A model generated the notes under the pieces. The model saw only the letters and a program-made list of their open reading frames with translations. It did not search any database and had not been told where the DNA came from. Below, piece by piece: positions 5,061-11,212 of a stretch of DNA of 11,212 bases. A program made the translations under genes and the position numbers. How positions within the stretch are numbered: the first letter of the stretch is position 1; each line of letters starts with the position of its first letter. This stretch comes from an uncultured Lachnospiraceae bacterium (GTDB taxonomy: Bacteria; Bacillota; Clostridia; Lachnospirales; Lachnospiraceae): positions 1 to 11,212 of the forward strand of contig CAKRJP010000031.1 of NCBI GenBank assembly GCA_934351835.1. The letters run 5' to 3'.

Positions 5061-5696
5061 TTATTCTGCCATACCCATACGCTTAAACATCTGGATCAGT
5101 ACTTTTCCAAGTGCCAGTACAAGAATCGCTGCTGCAATTGCCTCCGGAATCCCTGACGCTGTCACTGTTCCTATAACCAGCCCCCAGACTGCTGTAACTG
5201 CCACGTCTTTTGCTTCCGCATACTGCTGGGCAAATAAAAAATAAATACTTCCCATAACCGTAATCGTATTTACCATTGAGCCTGCAAATCCAACAATTGG
5301 AAGTGCAACTACATCATTTAATCTCACTTTCTTTAATAAAATCCATAACCATCCTGCTGCAATACCTATCAGCATACGGCATCCCACAGATACCCAGATT
5401 GCTTTGATTGCTCCCGGGATTCCTGTTGTACTCATAAACGGTGAAAATGCAAAAGACAATAATGTCGGTGCCATCGTGTTACTGATCAGTGAACATACAC
5501 CGAATACAAATCCAAGGATCGCTCCTGCAGAAGGTCCTAATAAAATTGCTCCGATAATAACCGGAATATGTACTGTTGTAGCCTTAATGATCGGAAGCTG
5601 GATCATCCCAAGCGGTGTATTCGCCAATACGATTACAATTGCTGCCATAAGTGCCACACATACCATCCAACGAGTGTCATGCTTTCTTTCTTTCAT
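5061..5696 (-). CDS. ECF transporter S component, possibly pantothenate (PanT-like)
   Basis: This is a 211-residue integral membrane protein with about six hydrophobic segments (roughly residues 10-30, 40-60, 55-80, 95-122, 130-155, 165-203). It would be the substrate-binding subunit of an energy-coupling factor vitamin importer, sharing an EcfA/A'/T module encoded elsewhere. The stretch KATTVHIPVIIGAILLGPSA (38-57), then LGFVFGVCSLI and FSPFM, resembles the pantothenate/folate-type S families, with PanT the best guess. Substrate assignment from sequence alone is weak. AAGGAGGA precedes the ATG at 5696, and it has its own promoter 60 bp upstream. No riboswitch fits in the roughly 50-nt leader. 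No other vitamin or transport gene is nearby, as usual for group II S components. Confidence 0.85.
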   Translation of the reverse strand: MKERKHDTRWMVCVALMAAIVIVLANTPLGMIQLPIIKATTVHIPVIIGAILLGPSAGAILGFVFGVCSLISNTMAPTLLSFAFSPFMSTTGIPGAIKAIWVSVGCRMLIGIAAGWLWILLKKVRLNDVVALPIVGFAGSMVNTITVMGSIYFLFAQQYAEAKDVAVTAVWGLVIGTVTASGIPEAIAAAILVLALGKVLIQMFKRMGMAE

Positions 5697-5756
5697 TCTC
5701 TTTTCTCCTCCTTGTTATCATTCCAGACGACCTGGATACAATACAATATCGGAGAT

Positions 5757-5785
5757 ATTATACCATCTACAATATGCTTCTACAA
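5757..5785 (-). promoter_or_regulatory. promoter of the ECF S-component gene
   Basis: On the minus strand, TTGTAG (complement of 5780-5785), 17 bases, then TATAAT (complement of 5757-5762). Transcription would start near 5750, giving a short leader with a small CCAG/CTGG hairpin before the ribosome binding site. The remaining gap up to 5849 shows no clear terminator for the phosphoesterase operon, so readthrough is possible. Confidence 0.7.
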
Positions 5786-5849
5786 GATTCTATTTTTCAC
5801 ATCTGCCTATAATCCGGAGAGCTCAGCTATTGTATTTCAAAGGATTCAT

Positions 5850-6443
5850 CTATCCCTCATATTCAAAAATATAAGACTGATAGCCGTTAATAATCGTCGT
5901 GTCCTTATATTGGACAACTCTTGGATTTCTTCCGTAATTTAAATGTACATGTCCATGAAGATGATATTTCGGTGAATATTTTTCCAAAAGTTCCTGAAAC
6001 ACTTCAAATCCCTGATGTGCAGTTGTTTCTTCATCATTAATCCCTCTGGTCGGTGCGTGGGTCAGCAAAATATCAAATCCTTTTTTTTGCCTCAGTTTCA
6101 GCCACATTTTCTGCACTCTGTGTTTCATTTCTTTTTGGGTATATTGATGGGCTCCGCCGCTGTACCAGCAAGATCCTCCAAGTCCCAGAATCCGTATACC
6201 TTTGTATTCATAAATTTGATTTTCAATACAAATACAGCCTTCCGGTTTCTTTCTTTCATATATTCCATCATGATTCCCATGGACATATAATAACGGACAA
6301 TGAGCCATTGTCACTAAAAAGGTGAGATACTCTGGTTTCAGATCTCCACAAGACAGGATCAGTTCAATATCTCTTAATTTATCCGGCGTGTAATAATCCC
6401 AGAGGCTTCTGGATTCTTCATCTGCTATTACAAGTATTTTCAT
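5850..6443 (-). CDS. calcineurin-like metallophosphoesterase
   Basis: This 197-residue cytosolic protein carries the calcineurin-like dimetal phosphoesterase motifs: Asp8 in IADEES, Gly33-Asp34, GNHD (56-59), THAP (128-131) and HGHVH (163-167). The first motif reads D-E-E where D-x-H is usual, so one metal ligand would be Glu10 or missing; the other ligands are intact. Likely substrates are phosphodiesters or phosphomonoesters of small molecules, but nothing shows which. It starts seven bases after the stop of the BMP-like gene with the coding end GGGG as the only nearby Shine-Dalgarno-like sequence, so translation is probably coupled. That coupling suggests the two proteins work in the same process. 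Confidence 0.85.
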   Translation of the reverse strand: MKILVIADEESRSLWDYYTPDKLRDIELILSCGDLKPEYLTFLVTMAHCPLLYVHGNHDGIYERKKPEGCICIENQIYEYKGIRILGLGGSCWYSGGAHQYTQKEMKHRVQKMWLKLRQKKGFDILLTHAPTRGINDEETTAHQGFEVFQELLEKYSPKYHLHGHVHLNYGRNPRVVQYKDTTIINGYQSYIFEYEG

Positions 6444-6450
6444 ATGCTTT

Positions 6451-8343
6451 TTATAACCCCTGTAATTTCAGAAGTTCTCCCGCTCCTTCCTCTAATTCTG
6501 ACTGTTCGGGGATACGTCCTATCACATTCTCATAGAGCCAGTCCATCGTAACCAACTCCTCTACCTCCAATGTTTCTCCATCAGTTCCATGGATTTTTCC
6601 ATTCTGATCACGCATTTTCCCTTCAAATGGATGAAAGCTCCCTTCTGCAATAAACCGGGCAAAACTTTCTGCCATACGTTTTACTCCGCCCGGAACCCTT
6701 TCTGAACAGATTAATTCTACAACTCCTGCGGATAATCCCCACCAGTAGTTTAATGTTTTCTTGTCACCGTATGCCATTGGTTTCCAGGCACCATCCAGGA
6801 TGTACTGCATGATCCGTTCATAAAATTTCCCCCAGTTTATAATGCTGGTCGCAATCCTTGTGATTCCTCCATTTTCCTGAAAATATAATCCGTATGGGCT
6901 TTCTGTTCCTTTTTTACTGATCATTTCTTTTGCTGAAATAATCTTCAAATTTTTCTTTTCTTCTTCAGATTTGGAATTTTTTACCCCTGTCCAGATTAAT
7001 TTCACCTGTGCTCCCGGCTGCATCATCTGAACGCCAATCGAAAATGCATTGATATTCGCAATTGTTCCATACATTGGATAATCCTCTTCATATCCAATAA
7101 TACTTTCTTTGTCTGCCGCTGCTCCTGCTATAAGTCCCAGCAGAAATTTCATCTCATAATTTCTTGTCAGATATGTTCTTACGGATTTATACGGAAAATT
7201 CAGAGAGCAATTAAAAATGTAAATCTCCGGATGTTTTAAAGCAATCTGCACAGATGCCTGCATCAACGTTGCGGTTGTAGTAAAAATCACTGCATTTCCA
7301 TCTTCGATAGCTGCCTCAAGAACTTCACTTCTTGGTGTCTGGGGTTGGATATTTTCATATACACTGGTAATTACCCTTCCGCCAAACGAATCCTCCAACT
7401 GTTGTCTTCCAAGCTCATGTGCATAATTCCATTCGCTGGAATTGGTACTCCCTTCATAAATAAAAGCAACCTTGATAATTCTCTTCGGTGGTGCCAGAAA
7501 CCTGGTCAAAATCGGAGTTTTTTCTGTCTCCGGCTCCATCACACGCTCCACCTCTGCCTCCAGGGCTTCCGGTTCTATCTCTTCGCGGATCGTTTCCAGT
7601 TTCTCGCGGATTTCTACAGAAGTTTTTTCTTTCAATTCCTCATATGGAAAAATTTCAAGGCAACGCAAAAAAGCTGTCCCTATATGTTCCGGTACAAAAT
7701 CTCCGGTCATAGATTCATACATAATTTCAAAATGGTAGAAGACACTTGATAATCTCCGGATTTCTTCTTCATTCCATTTACTGTTCCAGTCTTTTCCCAT
7801 TGCCTGCAACAGACTCTCATAATTCCCCGGCTCCGGGAATATAATCATATTCAGACCGGTCCTTTTATAAAATTCCACAAATTCATAGTATACTACATTT
7901 TCTTTTTTACTGTCATGCACCGGAAGTATTCTTGTAACATTTGCAAGTATTGTCGGCATTTTTAAATATTTCATAATGCTGACTCTTTTATTTCCCTCCT
8001 GCACGTAAAATCTGTTCCTATATTCATATACAGTTACCGGGTCTCTCAATCCTTCTTCCATCTGAGATTGAAAAAGGGACAACCACTTTGTCGCAAATTC
8101 TGATGTTTCATCTAAAAGAGGGAGGAAATCCGGACTAAATGCATTGCTTCTTCCGGCTTCTTTTGTTCCGATAACCAACGATAATGGAATCTCCATCATT
8201 CCCAGATACTGATTTCCGGCAGTCTCCTGCCCCTCCAAAATGGTATCCAGTACTTTGGGGTATGGTGATTCTCCCCTGGCACTCGCCCGTCTGGACTGAC
8301 GCTGTGCAAGCTTTCTTGCTTTTTTATAATCATCCAATGACAT
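6451..8343 (-). CDS. BMP-family substrate-binding-like protein with a ParB-like N-terminal half, cytosolic
   Basis: This 630-residue protein has two parts. Residues about 288-575 look like the basic membrane protein/PnrA family (PF02608), normally a lipoprotein that binds purine nucleosides for an ABC importer: IIKVAFIYEGSTNSSEWNYA (289-308), then AVIFTTTATLMQASVQIALKHPEIYIFNCS (351-380, given in two pieces of motif) and NINAFSIGVQ (430-439). Residues about 45-140 recall ParB/sulfiredoxin-like domains (MEIPLSLVIGT, YVQEGNKRVSIMKYL). A charged helical linker (235-280) joins them. There is no signal peptide or lipobox and the N-terminus is strongly basic, so it should stay in the cytoplasm. It lies 37 bp after glgP and 7 bp before the phosphoesterase, in one orientation. 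A ligand-sensing or regulatory role is inferred; transport is unlikely without an export signal. Confidence 0.7.
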   Translation of the reverse strand: MSLDDYKKARKLAQRQSRRASARGESPYPKVLDTILEGQETAGNQYLGMMEIPLSLVIGTKEAGRSNAFSPDFLPLLDETSEFATKWLSLFQSQMEEGLRDPVTVYEYRNRFYVQEGNKRVSIMKYLKMPTILANVTRILPVHDSKKENVVYYEFVEFYKRTGLNMIIFPEPGNYESLLQAMGKDWNSKWNEEEIRRLSSVFYHFEIMYESMTGDFVPEHIGTAFLRCLEIFPYEELKEKTSVEIREKLETIREEIEPEALEAEVERVMEPETEKTPILTRFLAPPKRIIKVAFIYEGSTNSSEWNYAHELGRQQLEDSFGGRVITSVYENIQPQTPRSEVLEAAIEDGNAVIFTTTATLMQASVQIALKHPEIYIFNCSLNFPYKSVRTYLTRNYEMKFLLGLIAGAAADKESIIGYEEDYPMYGTIANINAFSIGVQMMQPGAQVKLIWTGVKNSKSEEEKKNLKIISAKEMISKKGTESPYGLYFQENGGITRIATSIINWGKFYERIMQYILDGAWKPMAYGDKKTLNYWWGLSAGVVELICSERVPGGVKRMAESFARFIAEGSFHPFEGKMRDQNGKIHGTDGETLEVEELVTMDWLYENVIGRIPEQSELEEGAGELLKLQGL

Positions 8344-8380
8344 TTCCTCACCCCCCTTTTCTGATCTTCAATATCCTTTT

Positions 8381-10633
8381 CTACTGTAACTTCCAGATAT
8401 CTTTATTATACTGTGCAATTGTCCGGTCAGAAGAAAAGAATCCTGCTTTGCTGATATTAATCAGAGTTTTCTTCGCCCATTTCATACGGTCTTTATAATC
8501 TCCGTATGCTTTCTCCCGTGTTTTCTTGTAAGATTCGAAATCCGGGAATGTCATAAACCAGTCTTTATTCAGTAATTCCTGATACAGACGCAGAAGATTT
8601 TCTTTGTTTCCGACTTTCATCACCGTATCACTGACAATAAAATCTACAGCTCTTTTTATTGCCGGATTTTTTTCATAATAAGAGTGTGAAGAGTAATCCC
8701 CTTTTGCATAGCGTTCGATCACAACATCGGAAGAGTCTCCAAATGTATAAATATTATCCGCTCCTACCAGCTCTTCAATCTCAACATTTGCTCCATCCAT
8801 CGTTCCAAGCGTCAGGGCTCCATTCAACATAAACTTCATATTTCCGGTACCGGACGCCTCTTTGGATGCAAGAGAAATCTGTTCCGAAATGTCACACGCC
8901 GGGATTAACTTTTCAGCAAGTGTTACATTATAATTCTCTACCATTACAACTTGAAGATATGGATTTACTTGCGGATCATTGTTTACAATCTCCTGCACAC
9001 ATAATATTAAATGTATGATATCCTTTGCAATTATGTAAGCCGGTGCTGCCTTCGCACCAAAAAATACTGTGATCGGCGTCTCTGGTATCTTACCTTCTTT
9101 AATCTCAAGATATTTATCTATCACAAATAAAATGTTCATCTGCTGACGTTTATATTCATGTAGTCTCTTAATCTGAATATCAAAAATAGAATCCGGATGA
9201 ATCTCCTGTCCCTGCGTTTTTCTTATATACTCAGCCAGTGCAGATTTATTCTCCTGCTTTACTTCCAGAAGTTGTTTCAGAACTTCTTCGTTTTCTATAT
9301 ACTGTCCTAATTTTTGCAACTCTTCTGCATCCTTTTTCCAGCCCTCCCCGATCAATTCCGTGATGAGTGCTGCCAGTTTCGGATTGCAGGATATCAGCCA
9401 GCGTCTGAACGTAATTCCATTTGTCTTATTGTTAAATTTCTCCGGATAAAGTTTATAAAAATTATGCAATTCTGTATTTTTCAATATTTCTGTATGGAGA
9501 TATGCCACTCCATTGACACTGAAACCATAATGGATATCCATGTGCGCCATATGCACCAGTCCATCTTTGATAATATATGTACTTTCATCACTGACTTTCA
9601 GACGGATCCGATTATCCAATTCTCTAATGATCGGCATCAATTGAGGAACAACTTTTTCCAGATAGTTTACCGGCCACTTTTCCAAAGCTTCTGCCAGAAT
9701 TGTGTGATTCGTATATGCACAGACTTTTGATACGATGTCAATCGCTTCTTCCATCAAAATTCCACGTTCCTGAAGAAGTCTGATCAACTCCGGGATCACC
9801 ATTGATGGATGCGTATCATTAATCTGGACAACTGCATATTCTGCCAGATCATGGAGATTACTTCCCCTCTCAACGCTCTCATCTAACAATAGTCTTGCTG
9901 CATTGCTTACCATAAAATACTGCTGATAAACTCTGAGCAGTCTTCCTTTTTCATCAGAATCATCGGGATATAAAAATAGTGTCAGATTCTTTCGGATATC
10001 TTCTTTATCAAAATCTATCGTCTCGCCCACAATTCCATCATCCACGGTCTCAATATCAAACAAATGTAGCTTTGTTGTGCGGTTCTCATATCCCAAAACG
10101 TCTATATCATATAGTCTTGACTGTACGCGGAAACCTCCAAAGTCAACCGGATAAGTTACATCTGTTCTGGTCAGCCAGCTATTTTCTGTCATCCACGGAT
10201 TTGGTGTCTCTTTCTGTAGATTATTTTCAAACACCTGTTTAAACAGGCCATAATGATAATTTAATCCCACACCATCTCCATGAAGTCCCAGAGTGGCAAT
10301 GGAATCCAGAAAGCATGCAGCCAGACGTCCCAGACCTCCATTTCCCAGAGACGGTTCCGGCTCTATCTCTTCCAACACCTCTAAAGATTTACCTTCTTCT
10401 TCCAGAAGTTGTTTTACTTCCTCATAGATTCCGAGATTGATCAGGTTATTAGACAACAATTTTCCGATCAGAAATTCCGCCGAAATATAATAAAGCTTTT
10501 TCTTTCCTTTTTCAGTTATCTTTTTTTCACCCTGATCTTTTACCAACTGAAGCAATGCCACATATAATTCTTCATTACTACTTTCTGCAATTGGATTTTG
10601 AAGTTTCTTTTCTAATTCTTTTTTCAGGTTCAT
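8381..10633 (-). CDS. glgP: glycogen/starch/maltodextrin phosphorylase
   Basis: This 750-residue GT35 enzyme cleaves alpha-1,4-glucan ends with phosphate to give glucose-1-phosphate. Family signatures are EPSLGNGGLGRLAACFLDS (93-111), YHYGLFKQ (126-133), QINDTHPSMVIPEL (270-283), TNGITFRRWL (404-413), IQIKRLHEYKRQ (486-497), and the pyridoxal-phosphate site EASGTGNMKFMLNGALT (592-608) with Lys600 as cofactor lysine. It is shorter than E. coli GlgP/MalP (about 800) because of a compact N-terminal region, as in clostridial homologues. GGAAAGG precedes the ATG at 10633. It follows a sugar-importer ATPase gene past a terminator and begins a probable operon with the BMP-like and phosphoesterase genes. 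Glycogen versus maltodextrin preference cannot be read here. Confidence 0.95.
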   Translation of the reverse strand: MNLKKELEKKLQNPIAESSNEELYVALLQLVKDQGEKKITEKGKKKLYYISAEFLIGKLLSNNLINLGIYEEVKQLLEEEGKSLEVLEEIEPEPSLGNGGLGRLAACFLDSIATLGLHGDGVGLNYHYGLFKQVFENNLQKETPNPWMTENSWLTRTDVTYPVDFGGFRVQSRLYDIDVLGYENRTTKLHLFDIETVDDGIVGETIDFDKEDIRKNLTLFLYPDDSDEKGRLLRVYQQYFMVSNAARLLLDESVERGSNLHDLAEYAVVQINDTHPSMVIPELIRLLQERGILMEEAIDIVSKVCAYTNHTILAEALEKWPVNYLEKVVPQLMPIIRELDNRIRLKVSDESTYIIKDGLVHMAHMDIHYGFSVNGVAYLHTEILKNTELHNFYKLYPEKFNNKTNGITFRRWLISCNPKLAALITELIGEGWKKDAEELQKLGQYIENEEVLKQLLEVKQENKSALAEYIRKTQGQEIHPDSIFDIQIKRLHEYKRQQMNILFVIDKYLEIKEGKIPETPITVFFGAKAAPAYIIAKDIIHLILCVQEIVNNDPQVNPYLQVVMVENYNVTLAEKLIPACDISEQISLASKEASGTGNMKFMLNGALTLGTMDGANVEIEELVGADNIYTFGDSSDVVIERYAKGDYSSHSYYEKNPAIKRAVDFIVSDTVMKVGNKENLLRLYQELLNKDWFMTFPDFESYKKTREKAYGDYKDRMKWAKKTLINISKAGFFSSDRTIAQYNKDIWKLQ

Positions 10634-10657
10634 CAGCTTTCATCCTTTCCATTTTAT

Positions 10658-10669
10658 ATAGCATGCTAT
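10658..10669. promoter_or_regulatory. 12-bp perfect palindrome in the glgP upstream region
   Basis: ATAGCATGCTAT is self-complementary and lies about 25 bp before the glgP start, within A+T-rich DNA that should also hold its promoter (TATATAAA-like -10 on the minus strand; no clear -35). It could be an operator for a sugar-responsive regulator. This rests only on symmetry and position. Confidence 0.3.
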
Positions 10670-10691
10670 TTTAATTTTTATGTATTTTCAC

Positions 10692-10718
10692 AAAAAGGGG
10701 CGAGTATTCCCGCCCCTT
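10692..10718 (-). terminator. intrinsic terminator after the sugar ABC ATPase gene
   Basis: AAGGGGCG (10695-10702) pairs with CGCCCCTT (10711-10718) around an 8-base loop. On the minus strand it is followed by TTTTTG. It lies 12 bp past the stop of the ABC ATPase gene and separates it from glgP. Confidence 0.9.
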
Positions 10719-10729
10719 ACTCATTAATC

Positions 10730-11212
10730 TTATACTTCCAGATTAAATCCATTCTGATCAAATACATGTGCTTCACTTCCGCGGAATGTAAAAGATACTT
10801 CTTTTCCGATTGCAAGATCCGAAAGATTTCTTCCATTCAGATCCATTGTCTGCACGATGATGATCGTATCCTTTCCTGCTGCTGTAGCATGCAGATGAAT
10901 TGCACTTCCCATCATCTCAGATACTTCGATCTTACCTGTAACTGACTGTGTTCCAGGCTTTGCCAGAGAAATATGCTCCGGACGTATACCAAGCGTAACC
11001 TTCTGTGACTTTACACCTTTGGCTGCCAGATTCTTCTCCTTTTCTTCTGACAATTCCACTTCGATTTCATCAACTTTCACCTGATATTTTCCCGCATTCT
11101 CGATCAATTCTGCATCAAAAAAATTCATCTGTGGCATACCGATAAATCCTGCCACAAACAGATTCACCGGATGTTCAAATACTTCCTGCGGAGTTCCGAT
11201 CTGCTGAACAAC
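10730..11212 (-). CDS. sugar ABC transporter ATP-binding protein, C-terminal part (MsmX/UgpC/MalK type)
   Basis: The reading frame is open to the right edge and gives the last 160 residues. It begins VVQQIGTPQEVFEHPVN, the end of the nucleotide-binding domain found in MalK/UgpC/MsmK ATPases, followed by FVAGFIGMPQMNFF. The C-terminal regulatory OB/TOBE region follows (KVTLGIRPEHISLA, then GSAIHLHATAAGKD and FTFRGSEAHVFDQNG). Such ATPases energise oligosaccharide importers and in Gram-positives one copy often serves several importers. Walker A/B and signature motifs are outside the window. A gene start inside the window (the GTG at 11167) would be wrong, because the homologous sequence continues upstream of it. 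Confidence 0.9.
   Translation of the reverse strand, partial: VVQQIGTPQEVFEHPVNLFVAGFIGMPQMNFFDAELIENAGKYQVKVDEIEVELSEEKEKNLAAKGVKSQKVTLGIRPEHISLAKPGTQSVTGKIEVSEMMGSAIHLHATAAGKDTIIIVQTMDLNGRNLSDLAIGKEVSFTFRGSEAHVFDQNGFNLEV

Noticed and set aside
5697..5760. Riboswitch upstream of the ECF S-component gene
   Set aside because: The predicted leader is only about 50 nt with one short hairpin; no known vitamin riboswitch core is visible.
5404..5874. Plus-strand open frame over the ECF gene
   Set aside because: It is antisense to a clear membrane protein gene and has no ribosome binding site or recognisable content.
7345..7749. Overlapping plus-strand open frames inside the BMP-like gene
   Set aside because: They have no family resemblance and lie antisense to a long gene with recognisable domains.
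10730..11167. A complete 145-residue protein starting with GTG at 11167
   Set aside because: The same frame continues to the window edge with typical ABC ATPase sequence, so this is the tail of a larger gene.

Overview
The window looks like chromosome of a low-GC Gram-positive anaerobe, most likely Lachnospiraceae/Clostridia. Reasons: strong AGGAGG-type ribosome binding sites, TTGACA/TATAAT-type promoters, A+T-rich coding, a 750-residue clostridial-type glycogen phosphorylase, an ECF-type S component, and Gram-positive mobile-element genes. The species cannot be named from the sequence.

Region 1 (1 to about 4070) is one end of an integrative mobile element. From left to right it holds: a hairpin-rich edge with a possible truncated ORF; a leftward XRE-family repressor; a divergent control region with two matching dyad operators around a consensus promoter; a small conserved-looking protein of unknown function; a Rep_trans/MobT-type relaxase-replication initiator preceded and overlapped by three consecutive hairpins; and a tyrosine integrase. 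The third hairpin, at 1518-1541, has the layout I recall for the ICEBs1/Tn916 origin of transfer (oriT), including CTAACAGG at the same place. No coupling protein gene lies next to the relaxase and no intact excisionase lies next to int. The visible part therefore resembles a mobilizable element (IME), or the replication/integration end of a larger one; its left end is outside the window.

Region 2 (4071-4141) is a leftward tRNA-Trp(CCA) whose 3' end faces the integrase. This is the usual geometry of integration at a tRNA 3' end, so it is the probable attachment locus. It has its own promoter and a terminator hairpin.

Region 3 (4223 to the right edge) is ordinary chromosome, all on the minus strand. 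In transcription order (right to left) it holds: the C-terminal part of a MsmX/UgpC-type sugar ABC ATPase with its terminator; glgP; a large cytosolic-looking protein with a BMP-type substrate-binding domain and a ParB-like N-terminal half; a metallophosphoesterase; an ECF S component, possibly for pantothenate, with its own promoter; and ribosomal protein L25/Ctc. glgP, the BMP-like gene and the phosphoesterase are spaced by 37 and 7 bp and probably form an operon, with strong terminators after the ECF gene and after L25.

The most interesting points are the oriT-like hairpin cluster at the start of the relaxase gene, the two-operator switch, and the signal-peptide-less BMP fusion coupled to a phosphoesterase and a glycogen phosphorylase.
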